Source of the DNA: an uncultured Fusobacterium sp.
Lineage (GTDB): Bacteria; Fusobacteriota; Fusobacteriia; Fusobacteriales; Fusobacteriaceae
NCBI GenBank assembly: GCA_900541465.1
Contig: UQJY01000003.1
Coordinates: 1-64,000 of the forward strand
Direction of reading: 5' to 3'
Length of the DNA: 64,000 bases
Made by a program: the position numbers and the translations under genes. The stretch's first letter is position 1. Each line of letters starts with the position of its first letter. Under the pieces are notes generated by a model. It saw only the letters and a list, made by a program, of their open reading frames with translations, ran no database searches and was not told the origin of the DNA. Positions 42,410 through 50,787 of the stretch are shown here, one piece after another.

Positions 42410-42832
42410 ATGAAAATAAGCACAAAAGTAAGATATGGATTGAAAGCACTTGTTTATATAGCAGAAGAAAGCTCTAAGGGAAGACTTGTGAGAATAAAAG
42501 AGATTTCTGAAAAAGAAGACATATCAGTTCAGTATCTTGAACAAATACTTTACAAATTAAAAAATGAAAATATTATTGAGGGAAAAAGAGGACCAAACGG
42601 GGGATACAGACTTATGGGCGAGCCTGAAAAAGTTACTCTTTACAAACTTTATAAAATTCTTGATGATGACACAAAAGTTATAAACTGTAATGAAAATGTA
42701 AAAGAAACAAAAGACTGTACAGAGGACAGCTGCAATAACAGCTGTATCTGGAGAAAACTTGACAGTGCAATGAAAGAAATTTTAAAAAGTACAACTCTTG
42801 CAGAACTTATAAAAAACAGAGATATGATATAG
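42410..42832 (+). CDS. Rrf2-family transcriptional regulator
   Basis: The 140-aa winged-helix protein (MKISTKVRYGLKALVYIAEESS..., KEDISVQYLEQILYKLKNENIIEGKRGPNGGYRL) belongs to Rrf2/IscR. Three or more cysteines occur around residues 87-110 (VINCNENVKETKDCTEDSCNN is where they lie), so an iron-sulfur cluster or thiol sensor is possible. It may respond to iron-sulfur or redox status; no iscS or suf genes are adjacent here. Tight spacing with ruvB and rsmE implies cotranscription. Confidence 0.9.
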   Translation: MKISTKVRYGLKALVYIAEESSKGRLVRIKEISEKEDISVQYLEQILYKLKNENIIEGKRGPNGGYRLMGEPEKVTLYKLYKILDDDTKVINCNENVKETKDCTEDSCNNSCIWRKLDSAMKEILKSTTLAELIKNRDMI

Positions 42833-42841
42833 GAGTTTATT

Positions 42842-43558
42842 GTGATAAGTGTTATAATAGAGAGTAAAAATATTCATCTTGATAAAATTATAATAGATGA
42901 TAAAAACGATGTAAACCATCTTAAAAATTCTTTCAGAGTGAAAGAGGGAGAAACAGTAAGAGCTGTTGACGGGGAAAATGAATATATATGTAAAGTCCTT
43001 GCTGTTGAAAAAAAAGAAATCACTCTTGAAATTCTTGAAACAAGAAAAGATGAATCAGTAAGAAATACTGAGGTGACAGCCGGGCTTAGCATTATAAAAA
43101 ATGATAAGATGGAACTTGCAATTCAAAAACTTACAGAGATAGGTATTGATAAAATAATTCCTCTTGAAACAAAAAGAACAATAGTAAAACTTTCTGAAAA
43201 AAAAGATAAGTGGGATGTAATTGTAAAAGAGGCAACAAAACAGTGCCAGAGAGTAAGACTTCTTGAAATAGAAAATATAAAAAAATTAAAAGATGTGGAT
43301 TATTCACAGTATGATTTGGTAATTGTTCCTTATGAATGTGAGGAAGAGTACAGTTTAAAAAATCTTTTGAAAGGATTAGAGACTGTGCCTAAGAAAGTTC
43401 TATACTTAATAGGGGCTGAAGGGGGCTTTGACATAAGCGAGATAGAGTATCTGAAATCAATGGAAAATGTAAGAATTGTTACATTGGGGAAAAATATATT
43501 GAGGGCAGAGACAGCTTCTATCGTAGTAGGAGGAATATTAATAAATGAGTTTCAATAA
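42842..43558 (+). CDS. rsmE: 16S rRNA (uracil-1498-N3)-methyltransferase RsmE
   Basis: The 238-aa SPOUT methyltransferase has an N-terminal PUA-like domain (LKNSFRVKEGETVRAVDG) and a knotted C-terminal domain with YLIGAEGGFDISEIEYL and LGKNILRAETASIVVGG. It methylates U1498 of 16S rRNA. The start is GTG 42842 after AGGAG. It overlaps mtaB by 14 bases, suggesting coupled translation of two RNA-modification enzymes. Confidence 0.95.
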   Translation: MISVIIESKNIHLDKIIIDDKNDVNHLKNSFRVKEGETVRAVDGENEYICKVLAVEKKEITLEILETRKDESVRNTEVTAGLSIIKNDKMELAIQKLTEIGIDKIIPLETKRTIVKLSEKKDKWDVIVKEATKQCQRVRLLEIENIKKLKDVDYSQYDLVIVPYECEEEYSLKNLLKGLETVPKKVLYLIGAEGGFDISEIEYLKSMENVRIVTLGKNILRAETASIVVGGILINEFQ

Positions 43559-44867
43559 AAAAGTGGCGTTTTATACTTTAGGCTGCAAAGTAAATCAATA
43601 TGAAACTGAAAGCCTGAAAAATAAACTGATAAAACTTGGATATGAAGAAGTGCCTTTTGAAGAGGGGGCAGATTTTTATGTTGTAAATTCGTGTACAGTT
43701 ACATCAGTTGCAGACAGAAAAACAAGAAATATTTTAAGAAGAGCTAAAAAAGCCAATGAAAATGGAAAAGTTATTGTTACAGGGTGTTATGCTCAGACAA
43801 ATGGAAAAGAACTTCTTGAAATAGATGAAGTTGATTATGTTGTAGGAAACAGCAACAAAACAGGTGTTGTTGATTTGATAGAAAGTTTAGAGGGGAAATC
43901 TTCTTCCTCTCATCTTGTGCTTAATGATATTTTCAAAGAAGATAAATATGAAGAATTTGAATTTTCAACATTCAGAGAGATGTCGAGAGCATATATAAAA
44001 ATTCAAGATGGATGCAATAATTTCTGTTCATACTGCAAAATTCCTTTTGGACGTGGAAAGAGCAGATCAAGAAAATTGGAAAATATAATTGAAGAAGCGG
44101 AAAAACTTTCTAAAGAAGGATTTAAAGAGATAATTCTTATAGGAATAAATCTTGGAGCATACGGAGAAGATTTTGAAGAAAAAATAAGTTTTGAAGATCT
44201 TCTTGAAGAGATTGTAAAAGTGGAAGGAATAACAAGAATAAGAATAGGTTCTATGTATCTTGATAAGATAAGCGACAGATTTATAAATATAATGAAAGAG
44301 AATAAAAAAATAATGCCTCATCTTCACATTTCTCTTCAGTCATGCAGTGATGAAGTTCTTAAGGGAATGAGAAGAAAATACGGAACAGATTTAATTGTTG
44401 AAAGACTTTCAAAACTTAGAGAAAATGTTGAAAATATAGAATATACTGCTGATGTTATTGTAGGATTTCCCGGAGAAACAGAAAAAATGTATGAGGACAG
44501 CAAAAAACTTATACAGAAAATAGGATTTTCAACTCTTCATGTTTTTCCTTATTCAGAAAGAGAAAATACTCTGGCAGCAACACTTCCAAATAAAGTAGCT
44601 CCTGCTGAAAAGAAAAGAAGAGCCGGAGACCTTGAGCAGTCAGAAAAAGAAAGCGGTATAAAAGTAAGAGAAAAATATATTGGAAAAACTTTAAATGTTT
44701 TGGTTGAAGAGAAAAAAGGAAACTGGTATTACGGATACAGTGAAAATTATCTGAGAGTAAAAATTTTAGATAAAAATAATTTAGTTTTAAATACAAATGA
44801 TGAAGTGAAAGTAAAAATCACTGGACTTGAAAAGGAGTTGTTGAAAGGTGAAGTTGAACAGAAATAA
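43545..44867 (+). CDS. mtaB: tRNA t6A37 methylthiotransferase MtaB
   Basis: The 440-aa radical-SAM enzyme adds a methylthio group to t6A37 of tRNA. The N-terminal UPF0004 cluster cysteines are Cys14, Cys50 and Cys81; the radical-SAM motif CNNFCSYC is at 157-164; a C-terminal TRAM domain follows (about 375-440). AFYTLGCKVNQYE and GCNNFCSYCKIPFGRGKSRSR fit MtaB more than MiaB or RimO. It overlaps the rsmE end and the next gene by 20 bases. Confidence 0.94.
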   Translation: MSFNKKVAFYTLGCKVNQYETESLKNKLIKLGYEEVPFEEGADFYVVNSCTVTSVADRKTRNILRRAKKANENGKVIVTGCYAQTNGKELLEIDEVDYVVGNSNKTGVVDLIESLEGKSSSSHLVLNDIFKEDKYEEFEFSTFREMSRAYIKIQDGCNNFCSYCKIPFGRGKSRSRKLENIIEEAEKLSKEGFKEIILIGINLGAYGEDFEEKISFEDLLEEIVKVEGITRIRIGSMYLDKISDRFINIMKENKKIMPHLHISLQSCSDEVLKGMRRKYGTDLIVERLSKLRENVENIEYTADVIVGFPGETEKMYEDSKKLIQKIGFSTLHVFPYSERENTLAATLPNKVAPAEKKRRAGDLEQSEKESGIKVREKYIGKTLNVLVEEKKGNWYYGYSENYLRVKILDKNNLVLNTNDEVKVKITGLEKELLKGEVEQK

Positions 44868-45837
44868 GTCATCAAACCCAAGAGTAAAATATGTACTTGG
44901 AGGCTTTGTCGTTTTAGTTGTGCTTATAGGAACTTTGATTTACAATCTTATCAGCGGGAATAAAGATATAAAAGAGTGGGACAGATATATGATAATTGGA
45001 AAGGATAATATATTTGTAGTTTATGAAGATAAACTTGCAATAAAAATTCCTTTTGATATTCAGGTTGATAAGGATATAAGTTTCAGAGATTTAATAAAAG
45101 TAAAAAATTATGAAGAAGTTTTAAACAGAGTAAACGGGGTTCTTCCTGAAAAAGTTGAAAAATTTAAAGTTATAAAATATGGTGAAGTTGATATAAATGT
45201 AAAAAATGCAAGAAATATTCCTGAAGTTATGATAAATGACAGAAGACATATTTTAACATCAAACATGGAATCAATGTTTAACGACCTTTTAAGAGAAAAA
45301 AATGTAAAAAATATAGCCAATGAAAATATAATAGTTGATATATTAAATGCCAACGGAAGAGCAGGGCATGCAAGAAGAACAGGTGAAAAACTTCACAAAG
45401 AACTTGGTGTAAAATTTAATGCTGCAAACTATGAAACAAACGGTGAGCAGAGTTATGTAATAATAAATGACCTGCCGAAAGAAAAAGTTGAAGAACTTGT
45501 AATGATTATTGGTGAAAAATATTTTAAAATAAAAGAAGATGCAACAATTCCAACTTTAGCAAATGTAGTTTTTGTTCTTGGAAAAGAAGAGGGAAAAATA
45601 TTTAATGTTGAAGTGGTAGGAGACAGTGCAACAGCAGGACTTTATGCTGATAACTTAAGAAAAGACGGATACAATAATGTAACGCAGAAAAAAGAAACTG
45701 TAAAAGGTACTGATACTCTTATAAATTATAATAAGGAAGATTATTATATTGCATATAAAATTGGTAAGAAACTTGGAATTGACAAATTTGTGGAAAAAGA
45801 TGACCTTAATAATAAAATTATGGTAGTGGTTGAGTAA
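44848..45837 (+). CDS. LytR_C-domain membrane-anchored protein
   Basis: The 329-aa protein has one N-terminal membrane anchor (VLGGFVVLVVLIGTLIYNLI) and a periplasmic body. A LytR/CpsA/Psr C-terminal type domain is suggested by IIVDILNANGRAGHARRTGEKLHKELG and a second similar repeat near the end (FNVEVVGDSATAGLYADNLRKDG). The start is GTG 44848 after AAGGAG, inside mtaB. Its location beside an MreD-like protein and PBP2 suggests a cell-wall role. It lacks the catalytic LytR_cpsA_psr domain. Confidence 0.8.
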   Translation: MKLNRNKSSNPRVKYVLGGFVVLVVLIGTLIYNLISGNKDIKEWDRYMIIGKDNIFVVYEDKLAIKIPFDIQVDKDISFRDLIKVKNYEEVLNRVNGVLPEKVEKFKVIKYGEVDINVKNARNIPEVMINDRRHILTSNMESMFNDLLREKNVKNIANENIIVDILNANGRAGHARRTGEKLHKELGVKFNAANYETNGEQSYVIINDLPKEKVEELVMIIGEKYFKIKEDATIPTLANVVFVLGKEEGKIFNVEVVGDSATAGLYADNLRKDGYNNVTQKKETVKGTDTLINYNKEDYYIAYKIGKKLGIDKFVEKDDLNNKIMVVVE

Positions 45838-45871
45838 TAAAACTTTTAAACAATGAGCAGAGGAAAAAGAA

Positions 45872-46291
45872 ATGTTGGATATAATTTACTTGATTTTAAT
45901 TTTTATAGTGGGAAGTATTTCCATACAAATATCAAACGGAATATTTATTATGCCCTATTTATTATATCTGACAAATCTTCAGACAAAAAAATCAATAGTG
46001 CTTACAGCTGTTATGGGTATTTTGTATGCACTTCAGACAGATAAAGTTATTGAAATACTTTTTTTCTTTGCTTTGTTTTATATAATATTTTATCAGATAT
46101 TAAAATATCTGAAATATACTTATATGAATGTGGTTATATTTTCTCTTGCAGAGCAGATTTTGTGGGCAGTTGTTTTTGAAAAAGGACTTGATTATATTGG
46201 AATCTTTATTCCTTTTGTCTTCTACAATTTATTTAATCTGCTTTTTATGAAATTTTATAAGAAAACAAAAGCAGGTGCAGTGAAACAATGA
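45872..46291 (+). CDS. MreD-like integral membrane protein
   Basis: The 139-aa protein has about four or five hydrophobic segments and no obvious soluble domain. Position directly upstream of and overlapping the PBP2 gene by 4 bases (ATGA) matches MreD in rod-shape operons, but mreB and mreC are not nearby, so this is an assignment by context. AGAGGA precedes the ATG. Confidence 0.65.
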   Translation: MLDIIYLILIFIVGSISIQISNGIFIMPYLLYLTNLQTKKSIVLTAVMGILYALQTDKVIEILFFFALFYIIFYQILKYLKYTYMNVVIFSLAEQILWAVVFEKGLDYIGIFIPFVFYNLFNLLFMKFYKKTKAGAVKQ

Positions 46292-48090
46292 GAATGAAAG
46301 ATTTAAAAAGCAGGAGAGTAAAAAACGTAAGGCTTGGAGAAACGAACTCTGACAGATGTTTTTTTGTAAAAATCGGGATAATCGGCGTATTTTTTCTTCT
46401 TGTTGTAAGAATGGGATATCTTCAAATTTATAAAGGGGAAGAATATAAATATAAAGCTGAAAACAACCGTGTAAAATTTGTAAGAGTTGATGCACTGAGA
46501 GGAAATATTGTTGATGTAAACGGCGAGATTGTAGCCACAAACAAAATAGGTTACAGACTTAATTATCTTAATGAAAGAAAATATGATGAAAAAATCCTGA
46601 AAGAACTGAGTGAAATCACAGGGAGAAGCCAAGAGTATATTGAAAAAAGAATAAAATATGGGGAAATTTCCATGTATACAAGAGAAAATACTATAATGGA
46701 AGATTTGGAAGAAGAGACAGCTCATAAAATTCTTGAAAGAAAAAACGAATTTCCTTATCTTAGTGTGGAAACATATTTTAAAAGAAAATATATCGAAGAT
46801 GAAACGGCTTCCCATGTAATAGGATATGTAAAAAAGATTTCTAACAAAGAATATGAAACTTTAAAAGATGAAGGATATGATGACAGAGATGTAATCGGTA
46901 AAGAGGGAATTGAAAAAGAATATGACAAGGTTCTTCGTGGAGAAAAAGGATTTGAATATTTTGAAGTAAATGCAAGGTCTATCGTACAGAAAGTTATAAA
47001 AAATAAACCCTCTGTTAAAGGAAAAGATGTTCACCTGACAATAGATATGAGGCTGCAGAGATATGTGGAAAATGTTTTTAAAGAGAGAAATCTTGTAGGA
47101 AGCATGATTGCCATAAATCCAAAAGATGGAAAAGTTATTACTATGGTAAGTTATCCTACTTATCCTCTTAATACATTTAGTTCTACAATCCCTTCTGATT
47201 TGTGGAATGAAATCCTTTACGATAAAAGAAAACCTCTTACTAATAAATCAATTTCTGGGGAATATCCACCAGGATCTGTATTTAAACCTTTTGTAGCTTT
47301 TTCATTTTTAGAAGCCGGGCTTAACCCAAAAGAAAAATTTTATGATGACGGAGCATATAGAATAGGTGAATGGCAGTGGAGATCTTGGAAGAGAACAGGA
47401 CACGGTTATGTTGATTTAAGAAAAGCAATAATTGAATCTGCCAATGTATATTTTTACAGAGCAGCTCATGAATACGGCTCATCTGTAATTACAAAAAATG
47501 TTAAAAATTTTGGATTTGGAAAACAGACAGGGATAGATATTCCCGGAGAAAAAAGCGGACTTGTTCCTTCTCCTGAATGGAAGAAAAAAAGATTTAAAGA
47601 AGGCTGGTATACAGGAGATACGATTATCTTTGCAATCGGGCAGGGATATATGACAGCAACACCTCTTCAAGTGGCACAGGCTTATTCTGTTTTAGCTAAC
47701 GGAGGATATGCTTACAGACCGAGGCTTGTTGATTATATAAGCAATGGTGAAATTAAAGAAGAAACTGAAAAAGTAAAAAGTATAGAGGTAAAATATCCTT
47801 CTTCATATTACAAAATGATGAAAGATGCAATGATAGGTGTTGTGGAAGAGAAAAATGGAACGGGAAAAATACTGAGAACCGAAGGTTTAAAAATAGCTGC
47901 AAAAAGCGGATCGGCACAGAATTCGCAGTTTAAAGAAACCCATGCATGGGTTGCCGGATATTTTCCGGCTGATAATCCTGAAATAGTTTTTGTGGTGCTT
48001 CTTCAAGGAGCAGGAAGCGGAGGAGCAGTTGCCGGAAGTGTGGCTAAAGCGTTTATTGATGAGTATTTGTCCCTATATGGAAAAAAATAA
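46288..48090 (+). CDS. mrdA: Penicillin-binding protein 2, elongation transpeptidase
   Basis: The 600-aa bitopic class B PBP has one N-terminal membrane span, a dimerisation domain with VDALRGNIVDVNGEIVA, and a transpeptidase domain: SxxK with Ser330 in PPGSVFKPF, SxN in ESANVYFYRA, and KSG in AAKSGSAQNSQFKETHAW. It cross-links peptidoglycan during cell elongation. The start overlaps the MreD-like gene by 4 bases. The size fits the Gram-negative MrdA range. Confidence 0.95.
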   Translation: MRMKDLKSRRVKNVRLGETNSDRCFFVKIGIIGVFFLLVVRMGYLQIYKGEEYKYKAENNRVKFVRVDALRGNIVDVNGEIVATNKIGYRLNYLNERKYDEKILKELSEITGRSQEYIEKRIKYGEISMYTRENTIMEDLEEETAHKILERKNEFPYLSVETYFKRKYIEDETASHVIGYVKKISNKEYETLKDEGYDDRDVIGKEGIEKEYDKVLRGEKGFEYFEVNARSIVQKVIKNKPSVKGKDVHLTIDMRLQRYVENVFKERNLVGSMIAINPKDGKVITMVSYPTYPLNTFSSTIPSDLWNEILYDKRKPLTNKSISGEYPPGSVFKPFVAFSFLEAGLNPKEKFYDDGAYRIGEWQWRSWKRTGHGYVDLRKAIIESANVYFYRAAHEYGSSVITKNVKNFGFGKQTGIDIPGEKSGLVPSPEWKKKRFKEGWYTGDTIIFAIGQGYMTATPLQVAQAYSVLANGGYAYRPRLVDYISNGEIKEETEKVKSIEVKYPSSYYKMMKDAMIGVVEEKNGTGKILRTEGLKIAAKSGSAQNSQFKETHAWVAGYFPADNPEIVFVVLLQGAGSGGAVAGSVAKAFIDEYLSLYGKK

Positions 48091-48111
48091 ATTTACGAAG
48101 CAGGGAGCAAA

Positions 48112-49926
48112 ATGGAAAAAGAAAAAACAGTAAAAAGACAACAGAAAATAAGAAAAACAAAAAATTCAGAAAGCAGAGAGAAAGTTCAGCAGCTTTCTGA
48201 ACAAAGTCAGATAAAAAATATAAAAGATGTTAAAGAAATAAAAGAATCAAAAGAGTCTAAAGAAGAAAAAATGTATGTAATCCCTCTTGGAGGACTTGAT
48301 GAAGTAGGAAAAAATATGAATCTTGTTCAATACAGAGACGAGATAATAATAATTGACTGCGGAGTTGGATTTCCAGGAGAGGGGCTTCTTGGAATAGATT
48401 TAGTTATTCCTGATTTTTCTTATGTAGAAAATAATAAAAATAAAATAAAAGGACTTTTTGTCACTCACGGACATGAAGACCACATAGGTTCAATACCATA
48501 TCTTTATCAAAAAATAGATAAAGAGGTATCAATATTTTCAGGAAAACTTACTCTTGCTCTTATTGAAGGAAAATTTGAAAATTTAAAAATGAGAGATCTT
48601 CCAAAAATGAGAGAGGTAAAAAATCGTTCAAAAGTAAAAGTCGGGAAATATTTTAATGTTGAATTTATAAGAGTGACACACTCAATAGCAGATTCTTATG
48701 CAGTGCTTGTAACAACTCCTGCAGGAACAGCTCTTTTCACAGGAGATTTTAAAATAGATTTAACTCCTGTTGACGGACTTGGAACTGACCTTGCAAGACT
48801 TGGTCAGATTGGAGAAAAAGGTGTAGATCTTCTTCTTGCAGATTCAACAAACTCTGAAGTAGAAGGATATACCCCATCAGAAAGAACAGTAGGAGCAGCA
48901 TTTCAGCTTGAGTTTGCAAAAGCAAAAGGAAGAATAATTGTAGCAGCTTTTGCTTCACATATTCACAGACTTCAGCAGATTGTAACAATAGCAGAATCAT
49001 ATGGCAGAAAAATTGCAATAGATGGAAGAAGTCTTGTGAAAGTTTTTGAAGTTGCTCAGAAAATGGGATATTTAAAAATTAAAAAAGATACAATGATAGC
49101 TCTTTCAGATGTAGAAAATGAAAAGGACAATAAAGTTGTAATCCTTTGCACGGGAACACAAGGAGAGCCGATGGCATCTCTTTCAAGAATTGCTCAAAAC
49201 ATACATAAACACACAAAAATTAAAGAAGGTGATACTGTAATTATTTCAGCAACTCCAATTCCCGGAAATGAAAAAGCAGTTTCAAAAAATATAAACAATC
49301 TTTTAAAATATGATGCAGAAGTTATATTTAAAAAAGTTGCAGGAATTCATGTATCAGGACATGCCAGCAAAAAAGAACAGGAGCTTATGCTGAATCTTAT
49401 TAAGCCGAAATATTTTATGCCTGTCCATGGTGAATATAAAATGCTTAAGGCACATATAGAAACAGCAATAGCTACAGGAGTTCCAAAAGCAAATACACTT
49501 CTTGGGCTTAATGGAAGCAAAATAGAGATTACAAAAAGCGGAGTAAAAATAAAAGGAAAAGTAAGTGCAGGAGCAACATTTATAGACGGACTTGGTGTGG
49601 GAGATATAGGACAGACAGTTTTAAGAGACAGACAGCAGCTTTCACAGGACGGAGTAATAATTGTAGTATTTACTTTAAATAAAGAAACTGGTAAAATAAT
49701 TGCCGGACCTGAAATAGTTACAAGAGGATTTACATACTCAAAAGATTCTGATGAATTAATTCAAGGAACAGTTGAACATATAAATGAAAAACTTGCAAAA
49801 CTTGAGGATACAAAAATAAAAGACTGGCAGCCTATAAAAAATCTTACAAAAGAGGCTGTGGCAAAATTTGTGTATAACAAAACTAAGAGAAATCCTGTAA
49901 TTCTTCCAATAGTGATGGAAGTTTAA
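48112..49926 (+). CDS. rnj: Ribonuclease J
   Basis: The 604-aa metallo-beta-lactamase/beta-CASP nuclease has zinc ligands His119, His121, Asp123 and His124 in FVTHGHEDHIGS, followed by VTHSIADSYAV, FTGDFKID and the beta-CASP segments DSTNSEVEGYTPSER and CTGTQGEP, plus HVSGHASKKE. It degrades and processes mRNA and rRNA with endo- and 5' exonuclease activity. An N-terminal extension of about 53 Lys/Glu-rich residues precedes the conserved MYVIPLGGLDEVGKN; the start has GGGAG and is kept. Confidence 0.94.
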   Translation: MEKEKTVKRQQKIRKTKNSESREKVQQLSEQSQIKNIKDVKEIKESKESKEEKMYVIPLGGLDEVGKNMNLVQYRDEIIIIDCGVGFPGEGLLGIDLVIPDFSYVENNKNKIKGLFVTHGHEDHIGSIPYLYQKIDKEVSIFSGKLTLALIEGKFENLKMRDLPKMREVKNRSKVKVGKYFNVEFIRVTHSIADSYAVLVTTPAGTALFTGDFKIDLTPVDGLGTDLARLGQIGEKGVDLLLADSTNSEVEGYTPSERTVGAAFQLEFAKAKGRIIVAAFASHIHRLQQIVTIAESYGRKIAIDGRSLVKVFEVAQKMGYLKIKKDTMIALSDVENEKDNKVVILCTGTQGEPMASLSRIAQNIHKHTKIKEGDTVIISATPIPGNEKAVSKNINNLLKYDAEVIFKKVAGIHVSGHASKKEQELMLNLIKPKYFMPVHGEYKMLKAHIETAIATGVPKANTLLGLNGSKIEITKSGVKIKGKVSAGATFIDGLGVGDIGQTVLRDRQQLSQDGVIIVVFTLNKETGKIIAGPEIVTRGFTYSKDSDELIQGTVEHINEKLAKLEDTKIKDWQPIKNLTKEAVAKFVYNKTKRNPVILPIVMEV

Positions 49927-49977
49927 TAAAAAGTAAAAAATTGGAATATTATAAATAGAAGAAAAAGAGGAGAAAAA

Positions 49978-50280
49978 ATGAACAGCAGACAAAGAGAATT
50001 TTTAAGAAAAGCAGCACATGATTTAGAACCTATGGTAAGATTAGGAAAAGACGGATTTACAGATAATCAGGCTCAAAGTATATTAGAAGTAATTGAGTCA
50101 AGAGAACTTATAAAAGTTAAAATCCTTCAAAACTCAAAAGAAGAAAAAGCAGAAGTTGCAAAAAAAATAGAAGAAAAAACAGGTTGTGAAGTTGTTGGAA
50201 TTATAGGAAAAACAATAATTCTTTATAAACCAAATACAGAAAAACCAAAAATTTCTTTAGAAGTAGATGCTATAAAATAA
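49978..50280 (+). CDS. yhbY: YhbY/CRM-domain RNA-binding protein
   Basis: The 100-aa single-domain protein (MNSRQREFLRKAAHDLEPMVRLGKDGFTDNQAQSILEVIESRELIKVK) is a CRM domain with the GxxG-type VRLGKDG loop. It associates with pre-50S ribosomal particles in E. coli. Short basic protein, no signal peptide. GAGGAG lies before the ATG. Its place just after RNase J is consistent with RNA metabolism. Confidence 0.92.
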   Translation: MNSRQREFLRKAAHDLEPMVRLGKDGFTDNQAQSILEVIESRELIKVKILQNSKEEKAEVAKKIEEKTGCEVVGIIGKTIILYKPNTEKPKISLEVDAIK

Positions 50281-50304
50281 TAAAAAATAAAGAAGGCAGA
50301 AATT

Positions 50305-50769
50305 ATGAATGAAGCGGGAATTATTTTGGGAAATAAAATTTTAGACGTAGTATTTATTGCCTGGTTTATTGCCCAGTTTTATAAAGTTCTGACAAGTATT
50401 TTTGTTGAGAAAAAATTCAATATAAAAAGATTTTACGAAACAGGGGGAATGCCCAGCTCTCACTCTTCAACTGTATCATGTCTTGCTGCATGTACAGGAA
50501 TAATTTATGGGAAAGAGAGCGGTTATTTTGCTGTGTCTGTAATTCTTGCTGTTATTGTAATGTATGATGCAATGGGAATAAGACGTGCAGCTGGGAAACA
50601 GGCTGGAGTTTTAAACAGAATGATGGATAAACTTTCTGATAAAATCGGTGAGATGTTCCATGATGAAAAATTAAAAGAGCTGTTGGGACACACACAGCTG
50701 GAAGTTTTTGCGGGTATGATATTAGGGGTTGTAGTAGCTTTTATTTTTAAAGACTATTTAATTTCATAG
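50305..50769 (+). CDS. Divergent PAP2 family (DUF212) membrane protein
   Basis: The 154-aa protein has about four hydrophobic segments. GGMPSSHSSTVSCLAA and MYDAMGIRRAAGKQA are the family signature, a relic of acid-phosphatase motifs; GHTQLEVFAGMILG closes the domain. A phosphatase or transport role for lipid phosphates is possible but unproven. AAGG lies before the ATG. It lies 19 bases before dxs. Confidence 0.9.
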   Translation: MNEAGIILGNKILDVVFIAWFIAQFYKVLTSIFVEKKFNIKRFYETGGMPSSHSSTVSCLAACTGIIYGKESGYFAVSVILAVIVMYDAMGIRRAAGKQAGVLNRMMDKLSDKIGEMFHDEKLKELLGHTQLEVFAGMILGVVVAFIFKDYLIS

Positions 50770-50787
50770 CAAAAGGCGGAAAGAACA

